A model generated the notes under the pieces. That model had not been told where the DNA came from. It did no database searches and was given only the letters and a program-made list of their open reading frames with translations. Below, in pieces: positions 34,173 through 42,646 of a stretch of DNA of 64,000 nucleotides. Each line of letters begins with the position of its first letter. Position 1 is the first letter of the stretch. Made by a program: the position numbers and the translations under genes. Origin of the DNA: Microbacterium sp. LWH3-1.2 (GTDB taxonomy: Bacteria > Actinomycetota > Actinomycetes > Actinomycetales > Microbacteriaceae); the NCBI RefSeq assembly GCF_040675855.1, contig NZ_JBEGIK010000001.1, forward strand, positions 3,286,001 through 3,350,000, written 5' to 3'.

Positions 34173-35636
34173 ATGCACTCGACCGGATCGATCCCCGCAG
34201 ACGCGTTCTCCCTCCGCAGTCCCTACGGGCGACGAGCGATCGGCCTCTCGCTCGCGGCAGCGGTCGGCGGTTTCCTCTTCGGCTTCGACTCGTCGGTGAT
34301 CAACGGCGCCGTCGACTCGATCTCGAAGGACTTCGCGCTCAACGACGTCATCACAGGATTCGTCGTCGCGATCGCACTGCTCGGCTGCGCGGTGGGTGCC
34401 GTCATCGCCGGCAACCTGTCGGACCGATGGGGGCGCCTCCGGGTGATGTTCCTCGGCGCCATCATGTTCTTCGTCAGCTCGATCGGCGCCGGACTCGCGT
34501 TCTCGGCGTGGGATCTCGCCCTCTGGCGTGTCGTCGGCGGCCTCGGCATCGGCATCGCGTCGGTGGTCGCCCCGGCGTACATCGCCGAGATCGCGCCGCG
34601 CCAGATCCGCGGTGGGCTCGCCTCGCTGCAACAGCTCGCGATCACGATCGGCATCTTCGCGGCACTCCTGTCGGACGCGCTGCTGGCGAACGCCGCGGGC
34701 AGTGCCGACAGCGTGCTCTGGTTCGGGCTCGAAGCGTGGCGATGGATGTTCCTCGTGGGCGTGATCCCCTCGGCGGTGTACGGCATCCTGTCGTTCACCG
34801 TGCCCGAGTCGCCGCGCTACCTGCTGTCGAAGGGCCGTGTCGAGGAGGCCCGCGCGATCTTCGCGCGGCTGATCCCGCCCGCCGACCTCGACCAGACGAT
34901 CCGCGAGCTGCAGACGGCGATCGAGACCGACCGCAAGAACGCCGGCGTCTCGATCCGCGGCCCGGTGCTGGGGCTTCAGCGCATCGTGTGGGTCGGCATC
35001 ATCCTGTCGGTGTTCCAGCAGTTCGTCGGCATCAATGTGATCTTCTACTACTCGACGAGCCTGTGGCAGTCGGTCGGCTTCGACGAGAGCGATTCGTTCA
35101 CGATCAGCGTCGTGACCTCGATCACGAACGTGCTCGTCACCCTGATCGCGATCTTCCTGGTGGACCGTGTCGGACGGAAGCCGATCCTGCTCACCGGCTC
35201 CGTCATGATGACGCTGTCGCTCGGGCTCATGGCCATCTCGTTCATGTTCTCCACGACGGACGCCGAGGGGGCGGTCGTGCTGCCCGCACCGTGGGGGCCC
35301 ATCGCACTCATCGCGGCGAACGTGTTCGTCGTGGGCTTCGGCGCGTCGTGGGGACCGCTGGTGTGGGTGCTGCTCGGAGAGATCTTCCCGAGCCGCATCC
35401 GCGGCAAGGCGCTCGGCGTCGCAGCCGGCGCGCAGTGGATCGCGAACTTCCTGATCACGATTTCTTTCCCCGCGATGTCGTCGTGGTCGCTCCCGTTCAC
35501 CTACGGCATGTACGCCGTGTTCGCGGCGCTGTCGTTCCTCTACGTCGCGTGGCGGGTGCCCGAGACCAAGGGCATGGACATCGAGCAGACCGAGACGCTG
35601 TTCGTCCACGCGAAGGACGCTCCGACCACGCGGTGA
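34173..35636 (+). CDS. MFS sugar transporter (sugar porter family)
   Basis: 487 residues, 12 predicted helices. Sugar-porter signatures are all present: GGFLFGFDSSVINGA in helix 1, DRWGR(R-like) LSDRWGRLR in loop 2-3, PESPRYLL before the central loop, DRVGRKP in loop 8-9 and PETKG at the end of helix 12. It imports a hexose or pentose with H+, substrate unknown. A GTG at 34164 is an alternative start. It is divergent from ksgA and inserted within the otherwise conserved ksgA-tatD neighbourhood. Confidence 0.92.
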   Translation: MHSTGSIPADAFSLRSPYGRRAIGLSLAAAVGGFLFGFDSSVINGAVDSISKDFALNDVITGFVVAIALLGCAVGAVIAGNLSDRWGRLRVMFLGAIMFFVSSIGAGLAFSAWDLALWRVVGGLGIGIASVVAPAYIAEIAPRQIRGGLASLQQLAITIGIFAALLSDALLANAAGSADSVLWFGLEAWRWMFLVGVIPSAVYGILSFTVPESPRYLLSKGRVEEARAIFARLIPPADLDQTIRELQTAIETDRKNAGVSIRGPVLGLQRIVWVGIILSVFQQFVGINVIFYYSTSLWQSVGFDESDSFTISVVTSITNVLVTLIAIFLVDRVGRKPILLTGSVMMTLSLGLMAISFMFSTTDAEGAVVLPAPWGPIALIAANVFVVGFGASWGPLVWVLLGEIFPSRIRGKALGVAAGAQWIANFLITISFPAMSSWSLPFTYGMYAVFAALSFLYVAWRVPETKGMDIEQTETLFVHAKDAPTTR

Positions 35637-35637
35637 G

Positions 35638-35696
35638 ACGACATTGCACGAACGAGAAGCCCGGTGAACCCCGGGGTCTCGTTCCTCGAGTGTCGT
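35638..35696. repeat. Imperfect long palindrome after the sugar transporter
   Basis: Arms of about 26 nt (35638-35664 and 35671-35696) match at about 21 positions. They share the outer ACGACA and the inner GAACGAGA/TCTCGTTC. It begins 2 nt after the transporter stop and could terminate or stabilise its mRNA before the next plus-strand gene. It resembles the 307-379 family in design (nested CGAGA units) but not clearly in sequence. Confidence 0.65.
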
Positions 35697-35725
35697 ATCG
35701 CCGCCGCCGCTCGTAGGATGGCGGG

Positions 35726-37030
35726 ATGCCTTCGCTCGGGGAACTGGTCGCACCACGTCGCCTCGGGACCGACTTTCGCTGGCTGCTCGCGTCGTCGTGG
35801 ACGAGCAATCTCGGCGACGGCATCGCGCTCGCCGCCGCGCCGCTGCTGATCGCCTCGCTCACGTCGTCGCCGGTCCTCGTGGCGGCCGGCGCCATGATGC
35901 AGTTCCTGCCGTGGCTCCTGTTCGGCCTCCTCGCGGGCGCCGTCGCCGACCACCACGACCGGCGGCGCCTGGTGATGCTCGCCAACGGCCTGCGGGCGGT
36001 GATCGTCGCCGTGCTCGTCGCGTTCCTCGTCTCCGGACAGGCCACCGTGTGGCTGGTGCTGGCCGTGGCGTTCCTCTATGGGACGGCCGAGGTCTTCGCC
36101 GATTCGGCCGGCAGCACGCTGCTTCCGATGCTGGTGAGGCCCGCCGACCTCGGCATCGGCAACGCCCGCATGCAGGCGGGCTACCTCGTCGCCAACCAGC
36201 TCGCCGGGCCGCCGCTGGGCGCCTTCCTCTTCGCAGTGGGCTCGTTCTGGCCGTTCGTGCTGCAGGTGCTGTGCGTGGCGCTGGCGGTGCTGCTCATCTC
36301 CCGGATCGCGCGCACGCCGGTGCCCGAACACCCGGATACGGACCGCGGCACGAAGGCGCACGCCATCCGCGAGGGACTGCAGTGGCTGCGCCACAACGCA
36401 CCGGTGCGCACGCTCGTCATCATCATCCTGGTCTTCAACGTCACGTGGGCCGCACCCTGGGGTGTGCTCGTGCTCTACGCCACGGAGCACCTGGGCATGG
36501 GCCCCGTCGGCTATGGTGCCCTCACGACGGCGGCGGCGCTCGGCGGCATCATCGCGATCTTCAGCTTCGGCTGGCTCGAGAAGCACGTGTCGTTCTCGAC
36601 GCTCATGCGGGTGTGCCTTTCGCTCGAAGTGCTCATGCACCTCTCGTTCGCACTCACGACCGCTCCCCCACTGGCCTTCATGATCATGTTCGGCTTCGGC
36701 CTCTACGCGTTCGTATGGGGCACCATCTCGACGACCGTCCGCCAGCGCCTCGTGCCGATGGAACTTCAGGGCCGCATCGCCTCGGTGAACATGGTCGGCG
36801 TCTTCGGGGGTCTCGTGATCGGGCAGTTCATCGGCGGGATCCTCGCCCAGGTGTGGGGACTCACCGCCCCCTGGTGGTTCGCCTTCGGCGGCTCACTCAT
36901 CACGCTGGTGCTGGTGTGGCGCTCGATCTCGCACATCGCGGCCGCGAAGCCGGTGATCGACGCGCGAGAAGCGGAGCAGGTCGCAGACGAGGACGAGCCC
37001 GGCGCGGGTGGGCTCCCCCTGATCGACTGA
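35726..37030 (+). CDS. MFS transporter (MFS_3, efflux-type)
   Basis: 434 residues with about 12 helices, the MFS_3/enterobactin-exporter-like type. Features are the N-terminal RWLLASSWTSNLGDGI, ADHHDRRRLVM in loop 2-3 and a typical N-terminal half ending near GNARMQAGYLVANQLAGPPLG. Members export small molecules or siderophores; the substrate is not predictable. It converges on the NUDIX gene 14 bp away. Confidence 0.9.
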   Translation: MPSLGELVAPRRLGTDFRWLLASSWTSNLGDGIALAAAPLLIASLTSSPVLVAAGAMMQFLPWLLFGLLAGAVADHHDRRRLVMLANGLRAVIVAVLVAFLVSGQATVWLVLAVAFLYGTAEVFADSAGSTLLPMLVRPADLGIGNARMQAGYLVANQLAGPPLGAFLFAVGSFWPFVLQVLCVALAVLLISRIARTPVPEHPDTDRGTKAHAIREGLQWLRHNAPVRTLVIIILVFNVTWAAPWGVLVLYATEHLGMGPVGYGALTTAAALGGIIAIFSFGWLEKHVSFSTLMRVCLSLEVLMHLSFALTTAPPLAFMIMFGFGLYAFVWGTISTTVRQRLVPMELQGRIASVNMVGVFGGLVIGQFIGGILAQVWGLTAPWWFAFGGSLITLVLVWRSISHIAAAKPVIDAREAEQVADEDEPGAGGLPLID

Positions 37031-37043
37031 ACCTGCGGAACGG

Positions 37044-37574
37044 TCAGCCGCGCGGCGCGCTCACCAGCTCGTGCAGGCGGTCTCCGAGCTGCGCCAGCCG
37101 GGGAGTCCAGGGGCCCGCCATCTCGCCGGCTGCGCCGCGACGCATCGCCTCGGCGAGGGGCACCCACGCGCTCTCGCACACCTCGTCGGGGTCGAGGGCG
37201 AGGATCGGATCGCCGACCACCTGCGCGACGTAGACGTCGAACAGTGCGGTCCGCTCGATGAGTCGGCCGACGAGTCGCAGGTCCGAGGTCCGGACCTGGA
37301 CTCCGGTCTCCTCCTGCAGCTCTCGCACCGCCGCCTGCTCGCTCGACTCACCCGTCAGCGCGCTTCCCGCCGGGAACTCCCAGGTGAGGCCCCAGTCCTT
37401 GGCTGCGGCCCGCCGCGTCAGCAGCACGAGCCCGTCGCCGCGCACGACGCACACCGACGCCACGATGTGGAACAGCCCATCCGGGAAGGCGGGGTCGCCC
37501 CGGCGGTGGGTCCCGCCGACGGGGAGGCCGGCGCCATCCAACAGGTCCCACAGCTCGTCGTCCACCGAAGTCAC
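37044..37574 (-). CDS. NUDIX hydrolase
   Basis: 176 residues with a full Nudix box GSALTGESSEQAAVREL-QEETGV (G-x5-E-x7-REU-x2-EExGU). It hydrolyses a nucleoside diphosphate linked to X; the N-terminal DDELWDLLD and HIVASVCVVR pattern resembles isopentenyl-diphosphate isomerase-like or ADP-ribose members. The GTG at 37574, 10 nt after the tatD stop, is preferred; a longer frame runs into tatD. Confidence 0.88.
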   Translation of the reverse strand: MTSVDDELWDLLDGAGLPVGGTHRRGDPAFPDGLFHIVASVCVVRGDGLVLLTRRAAAKDWGLTWEFPAGSALTGESSEQAAVRELQEETGVQVRTSDLRLVGRLIERTALFDVYVAQVVGDPILALDPDEVCESAWVPLAEAMRRGAAGEMAGPWTPRLAQLGDRLHELVSAPRG

Positions 37575-37584
37575 CCGCGTCAGC

Positions 37585-38496
37585 TCAGTCGTCGAACGCG
37601 CCGTAGACCTCGAGCGTGTTCGCCGCGATCTGCGCACACAGCTCGTCGACGCCGACGCCGAGCTCGGCGGCCATGTATCGCACCGTCACCGGGATCAGGT
37701 ACGGGGCGTTCGGGCGGCCACGGTGCGGGGTGGGTGTGAGGAACGGGGCATCCGTCTCGACGAGGATCCGGTCGCGCGGGATCACCGCGAGCGCGTCGCG
37801 GAGGTTCTGCGCGTTGTTGAATGTCACGTTGCCGGCGAACGAGAGGTAGTACCCCCGCGCGCCCGCGATGCGGGCCATGTCGGCGTCGCCCGAGAAGCAG
37901 TGGAAGACCGTGCGATCGGGCGCTCCGACGCGCTCGAGCGTATCGAGCACCGCGTCGTGCGCGTCGCGGTCGTGGATCTGCATCGCGATGCCGTGCTTCT
38001 TCGCGAGGGCGATGTGCGCCTCGAAGCTCTCGAACTGGGCGGGCCGGCCGTCCTCGTCGGTGCGGAAGAAGTCCAGGCCGGTCTCGCCGATCGCGCGCAC
38101 GCGCGGCTGCGCGGCGAGCTCGTCGATCACCGCGATCGCCTCGGGAAGCCGCCCGGCCGCCTGGTACGCGGGCGCCTCGTTCGGGTGGATGGCCACCGCC
38201 GCGAGGACGCGGGGATGGGAGGCCGCCGCCCACGCCGACCAGCGGCTCGAGTCGATGTCGCCACCGGCCTGCACGACGCCGATCACACCGACCTCGCCGG
38301 CACGCTCGAGCTGCTCGTCGAGCGACAGGCCGGCGCCGTCCTCGATCTCGAGATGAGCGTGGTTGTCGTACACGGGCACCGCGAGCGGCTCGGGCGCCGC
38401 CGGGTACGTGACGTCGCGCGAGCCTTTCTCGCGGGAGCGGACGTACTGCGACGGGTCGGAGCCCGCGGCGGGGTACGGCACCGGGGGTGTCGCCAT
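37585..38496 (-). CDS. tatD: TatD-family metal-dependent DNase
   Basis: 303 residues with the TatD metal ligands: HAHLE, GETGLDFF, QIHDRDA, HCFSG and ETDAPFL. The start ATG shares one base with the metG stop (TGATG). TatD proteins are 3'-5' exonucleases or hydrolases in DNA repair and quality control. Conserved neighbour of metG and ksgA. Confidence 0.94.
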   Translation of the reverse strand: MATPPVPYPAAGSDPSQYVRSREKGSRDVTYPAAPEPLAVPVYDNHAHLEIEDGAGLSLDEQLERAGEVGVIGVVQAGGDIDSSRWSAWAAASHPRVLAAVAIHPNEAPAYQAAGRLPEAIAVIDELAAQPRVRAIGETGLDFFRTDEDGRPAQFESFEAHIALAKKHGIAMQIHDRDAHDAVLDTLERVGAPDRTVFHCFSGDADMARIAGARGYYLSFAGNVTFNNAQNLRDALAVIPRDRILVETDAPFLTPTPHRGRPNAPYLIPVTVRYMAAELGVGVDELCAQIAANTLEVYGAFDD

Positions 38497-40076
38497 CAGA
38501 CCGACTGCTCGACGCGCGGGAACAGCGGTGCGAGGCCGTTCACCGAGGTCCCCGGGCGAAGCACGCCCCAGTCGCCCGCCTCGCGGATCGGCTGATCCTG
38601 CAGGCGCCCGATCGACTGCGCCGCGCCGAGCGCGATCCAGAGCTTCTCGGTCGAGACAGGCATCACCGGCGACAGGAGCACCGCCAGGGCGCGCAAGCCC
38701 TCGGCGGCGGTGTAGAGCACCGTTCCCAGGCGCTCGCGCTGCGCGTCGACCTTGGCGAGCGCCCACGGCTCGTTCTCGGTGATGTACAGGTTCAGCGCGT
38801 CGACGATCGTCCAGATGGCGTGGATCGCCTCGTCGATGCGGAACCGCTCGATCGCGGCGTCGGCGTGGGCCGCAGCATCCGCCACCGTCTTCTGGATGCG
38901 CAGGTCGGCCTCGGTGTAGGAGCCCGCCGCGGGCACGATCCCCTCGAAGTACCGCTCGATCATCGCGGTCGTGCGCGACGCGAGATTGCCGAAGCCGTTC
39001 GCGAGCTCGGCCTGGTAGCGGGCCGAGAGATCTTCCCACGAGAACGAGCCGTCCTGGCCGAACGCGATCGCCGACAGGAAGTAGAAGCGGTAGGCGTCCG
39101 AGCCGAACACGTCGGTGATCTCGGTGGGCGCGATGCCGGTGAGCTTCGACTTCGACATCTTCTCGCCGCCGACGAGCAGCCAGCCGTGCGCGAAGACGCC
39201 GCGCGGCACCTCGAGTCCTGCGGCCATCAGCATCGCGGGCCAGATGACGGCGTGGAAGCGCAGAATGTCCTTGCCGACGATGTGGTAAGCCGGCCAGCGG
39301 CGGGCGAACTCGACGGGGTCCTCGCCGTAGCCGATCGCGGTCGCGTAGTTGAGGAGGGCGTCGACCCATACGTAGATGACGTGCGACTCGTCCCACGGGA
39401 GCGGGATGCCCCAGTCGAACGCCGAACGCGAGATCGAAAGGTCTTTCAGGCCGTTCTTGACGAACGACACGACCTCGTTGCGGGCCGACTCGGGGCGCAC
39501 GAAGTCGGGGACGCTCGAGTAGAGCTCGAGGAGCTTGTCCTGGAACTCGCTCAGCTTGAAGAAGTAGTTCTTCTCCTGCAGCAGCTCGAGCGGCTTCGAG
39601 TGGATCGCGCAGACCTTCAGGCCCTCGAACGCGCCCGTGCCGTCGACGATCTCGGCTTCGGGCTTGAACTCCTCGCAGCCCACGCAGTAGAGCGCCTCGT
39701 ACTCGCCGGCGTAGATGTACCCGCGGTCGTAGATCGCCTGGACGAACTGCTGCACCCGCTCCTCGTGGCGGTGCTGCGTCGTGCGGATGAAGTCGTCGTT
39801 GGCGACGTCCAGTGTCTCCAGCAGCGGGAACCATGCCTCGGTGACGAGCTTGTCGACCCACTCCTGCGGCGTGACGCCGTTCGCCGACGCCGCGCGCATC
39901 ATCTTCTGGCCGTGCTCGTCGGTACCCGTCAGCATCCAGGTGTCGTCGCCCGCCTGGCGGTGCCAGCGCGCGAGGGTGTCGACCGCCACGGTGGTGTAGC
40001 CGTGGCCGATGTGGGGCACGTCGCTCGGATAGTAGATCGGCGTCGTGATGTAGAAGGACGAGGGGCCGGAAGTCAC
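38496..40076 (-). CDS. metG: Methionyl-tRNA synthetase
   Basis: 526 residues, class I. It has the ATP motif PHIGHG (HIGH) near residue 21, a knuckle with CVGCEEF, the KMSKS loop EKMSKSK near 305 and an anticodon-binding helical domain with WTIVDALNLYI. It lacks the C-terminal tRNA-binding extension, as usual in actinobacteria. GTG start. Followed directly by tatD (1-nt overlap). Confidence 0.96.
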   Translation of the reverse strand: MTSGPSSFYITTPIYYPSDVPHIGHGYTTVAVDTLARWHRQAGDDTWMLTGTDEHGQKMMRAASANGVTPQEWVDKLVTEAWFPLLETLDVANDDFIRTTQHRHEERVQQFVQAIYDRGYIYAGEYEALYCVGCEEFKPEAEIVDGTGAFEGLKVCAIHSKPLELLQEKNYFFKLSEFQDKLLELYSSVPDFVRPESARNEVVSFVKNGLKDLSISRSAFDWGIPLPWDESHVIYVWVDALLNYATAIGYGEDPVEFARRWPAYHIVGKDILRFHAVIWPAMLMAAGLEVPRGVFAHGWLLVGGEKMSKSKLTGIAPTEITDVFGSDAYRFYFLSAIAFGQDGSFSWEDLSARYQAELANGFGNLASRTTAMIERYFEGIVPAAGSYTEADLRIQKTVADAAAHADAAIERFRIDEAIHAIWTIVDALNLYITENEPWALAKVDAQRERLGTVLYTAAEGLRALAVLLSPVMPVSTEKLWIALGAAQSIGRLQDQPIREAGDWGVLRPGTSVNGLAPLFPRVEQSV

Positions 40077-40119
40077 CCGACGAGTCTAGTCAGCGCGGAT
40101 GCCCTGGCCGCCGCTATGA

Positions 40120-40186
40120 CCGGACGCCGCCGTCCGGACCCGCCGAGGTGCTCGAATGTCACATTCGGGCCCCGTGTTTCGGGAGT
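40120..40186. other. Intergenic hairpins between rsmI and metG
   Basis: The 137-bp gap 40077-40213 holds GGACG/CGTCC and CGAATG-TCA-CATTCG inverted repeats. They are weak candidates for termination after rsmI. No promoter element stands out. Confidence 0.35.
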
Positions 40187-40213
40187 GAGCCCAGGTGACG
40201 GTCGCCGGACCCG

Positions 40214-41032
40214 CTACCCACGGACGGAGAGTGCGGCCTGGTAGAGCTCGCGGCTCGAGTGCCCGGTGAGGCCGGATACTTCGGCCGCCGCCTCCTTCAG
40301 ACGCGTACCGCCGCGCACCAGCTCGAGCACCTGGGTCACCGCGTCCGGGAACGCGACGCCGCGGGCGGGCGCGCCATCCACGACGATGACGAGCTCGCCA
40401 CGGACGCCGGCCTCGGCCCACGCGGCGAGCTCGGCCAGCGCGCCACGCGCCACCTCCTCGTGGAGCTTCGTCAGCTCACGGCACACCGCACCGCGACGGT
40501 CGGCGCCGAACGCGGCCGCCATATCGGCGAGCGTCGCCGCGACGCGCGACGGCGCCTCGAAGAAGACCATGGTGCGCGGCTCCGTGCTGAGCGCTCGGAA
40601 GGCCGCGGCTCGCTCCCCCGCCTTGCGCGGAACGAAGCCCTCGAACGTGAAGCGGTCGGTCGGCAGCCCCGACACCGCGAGCGCCGTCACGACCGCGCTC
40701 GGGCCGGGGATCGCCGTCACCTCGACCCCCGCCGCCGCGGCCGCCGCGACGAGGCCGTAGCCCGGGTCGCTCACGGTGGGCATGCCGGCATCGCTCAGCA
40801 CGAGCACGTCCTGCTCGCGGGCGAGCTCCACGAGCTCGGGCGCCCGCTCCTTCTCGTTGTGGTCGTGGAGCGCGATGAGACGAGGCCGGTTCGCGATGCC
40901 GAGAGCGGCCAAGAGGCGCTGGGTCGTGCGAGTGTCTTCGGCGGCGACGATCGTCGCTTCGCCGAGGGCCTCGACGAGACGCTTCGAGGCATCTCCCAGG
41001 TTGCCGATGGGCGTCGCCGCGAGGATGATCAC
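40214..41032 (-). CDS. rsmI: 16S rRNA 2'-O-ribose C1402 methyltransferase RsmI
   Basis: 272 residues of the tetrapyrrole-methylase fold with ATPIGNLGD at the N-terminus, AAEDTRTTQRLL and LVLSDAGMPTVSDPG, the RsmI signatures. GTG start. It is divergent from the protein mannosyltransferase with only 23 bp between start codons, so at least one transcript must be leaderless or start inside the other gene. This divergent pair is also found in Mycobacterium (Rv1002c/Rv1003). Confidence 0.95.
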   Translation of the reverse strand: MIILAATPIGNLGDASKRLVEALGEATIVAAEDTRTTQRLLAALGIANRPRLIALHDHNEKERAPELVELAREQDVLVLSDAGMPTVSDPGYGLVAAAAAAGVEVTAIPGPSAVVTALAVSGLPTDRFTFEGFVPRKAGERAAAFRALSTEPRTMVFFEAPSRVAATLADMAAAFGADRRGAVCRELTKLHEEVARGALAELAAWAEAGVRGELVIVVDGAPARGVAFPDAVTQVLELVRGGTRLKEAAAEVSGLTGHSSRELYQAALSVRG

Positions 41033-41055
41033 GCCCTCAGCCTAAGCTTGACCGG

Positions 41056-42639
41056 GTGACGGATGCCCCGCGACTCGAGGCCGATCAGCCCGCCGCGCCG
41101 CTCCTGCCTCCGGCACGACCGAGTCTGTACGACCGCTTCGCCCGCCGGCTGAGCCAGGACGCGCGCGCTCGGCGGCTGTACCGGTGGCTCGGCCCTGCGA
41201 TCGTCCTGGTCATCGCCGCGATCCTGCGCCTGTGGAACCTCGCCGCGGCACACGACCTGATGAACCAGTTCGACGAGACGTACTACGTCAAGGACGCCTG
41301 GACGATGCTCAACCTCGGGTACGAGGCATCCTGGCCCGCCGACGCCAACGAGAGCTTCCTCTCAGGGGACGTGAACGTGTTCACCACGAACCCTGCCTTC
41401 GTCGTGCATCCCCCGCTCGGGAAGTGGATCATCGCCCTGGGCATGATGGTGCTCGGCCCCGAGTCGGGGTGGGGCTGGCGCATCACGACCGCACTCCTCG
41501 GCATCGCGTCGGTGCTGCTGCTCATGCTCATCGCGAAGCGCCTGACGAGGTCGACCACCTTCGCGGTCGTCGCAGGGCTCCTGATGGCGGTGGACGGCCT
41601 GGCGATCTCGATGAGCCGCGTCGCGCTGCTCGACACCTCGCTGACCTTCTTCGTCCTGCTCGCCTTCCTGTTCGTGCTGCGCGATCGCGAGCGCACGATG
41701 ACCCGCATCGCCGAGACCGTCGCCGCCCGCTACGACGGCGACGCGCCGCCCTCCTGGGGACCCGTCCTGTGGAACCGGCCGTGGCTCATCGCGGCCGGCG
41801 CGGCGCTGGGCGCGGCGACCGCGGTGAAATGGTCGGGCGCCTGGGTGCTGGCGGGCCTGGGCGTCTACTTCGTGGTGACCGACGCGCTCGCCCGCCGGCG
41901 CGCGGGGGTGGTGCTCTGGCCGACGGATGCCGTGCGCCAGGGTCTCGTCACGTTCGTGCTGTTCGTCCCCGTCGCGGTGCTGGTGTACCTGGCGTCGTGG
42001 ACCGGCTGGCTCGTCACCGACGGGGGGTACGACCGTCACGCCGGAAGCAATCCGCTCGAGAGCCTCTGGCTCTATCACGTCGCGATGTACGCATCGACGG
42101 CGGGCATCATCTCCGGCCACGCCTACGCGAGCTCGGCGTGGCAATGGCCGCTGCTGTGGCGCCCCACCGGCGTCTACTTTCACCGGGATGCGCTGGGCGT
42201 GAACGGCTGCACGGCCCCGAGCGGATGCGTCGACGTGATCTCGACGATGCCGAACCCGCTCATCTGGTACGCCGGCGTCGCCGCAGTGCTCTACCTCGCG
42301 TACCGCTTCGTCGTCGTCCGCGACTGGCGCTACGCGCTCGTTCTCACCGGGGTCGCGGTCACCTACGTGCCGTGGCTGTTCCTGCCCCAGCGCACGATCT
42401 TCCAGTTCTACACGGTGCTGATCCTGCCCTTCATGCTCCTGGCGCTGACGTTCGCGCTCAAGGACATCGCGGGCTCGCCGACGGCCGACACCTACCGCCG
42501 GCTGACCGGGCAGCGTCTGGTGCTCGTGTTCCTCGGTGTGGCGCTCGCGCTGTCCGTCTTCTGGTACCCGGTGATCTCGGCGATCAACGTGCCCTACGAC
42601 TTCTGGCACCTGCACATGTGGCTGAACAGCTGGGTGTGA
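41056..42639 (+). CDS. pmt: Dolichyl/polyprenyl-phosphate-mannose protein mannosyltransferase (PMT)
   Basis: 527 residues, GT39 family, about 11 membrane segments. The first loop holds the catalytic DE pair in NQFDETYYVKDAW, and HPPLGKW follows. It transfers mannose from polyprenyl-phosphate-mannose to Ser/Thr of Sec-exported proteins, such as the lipoproteins in this window with Ser/Thr-rich linkers. GTG start with no clear ribosome site, consistent with a leaderless mRNA. It converges on the DUF255 gene with 7 bp between. Confidence 0.93.
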   Translation: MTDAPRLEADQPAAPLLPPARPSLYDRFARRLSQDARARRLYRWLGPAIVLVIAAILRLWNLAAAHDLMNQFDETYYVKDAWTMLNLGYEASWPADANESFLSGDVNVFTTNPAFVVHPPLGKWIIALGMMVLGPESGWGWRITTALLGIASVLLLMLIAKRLTRSTTFAVVAGLLMAVDGLAISMSRVALLDTSLTFFVLLAFLFVLRDRERTMTRIAETVAARYDGDAPPSWGPVLWNRPWLIAAGAALGAATAVKWSGAWVLAGLGVYFVVTDALARRRAGVVLWPTDAVRQGLVTFVLFVPVAVLVYLASWTGWLVTDGGYDRHAGSNPLESLWLYHVAMYASTAGIISGHAYASSAWQWPLLWRPTGVYFHRDALGVNGCTAPSGCVDVISTMPNPLIWYAGVAAVLYLAYRFVVVRDWRYALVLTGVAVTYVPWLFLPQRTIFQFYTVLILPFMLLALTFALKDIAGSPTADTYRRLTGQRLVLVFLGVALALSVFWYPVISAINVPYDFWHLHMWLNSWV

Positions 42640-42646
42640 TCCCGCG

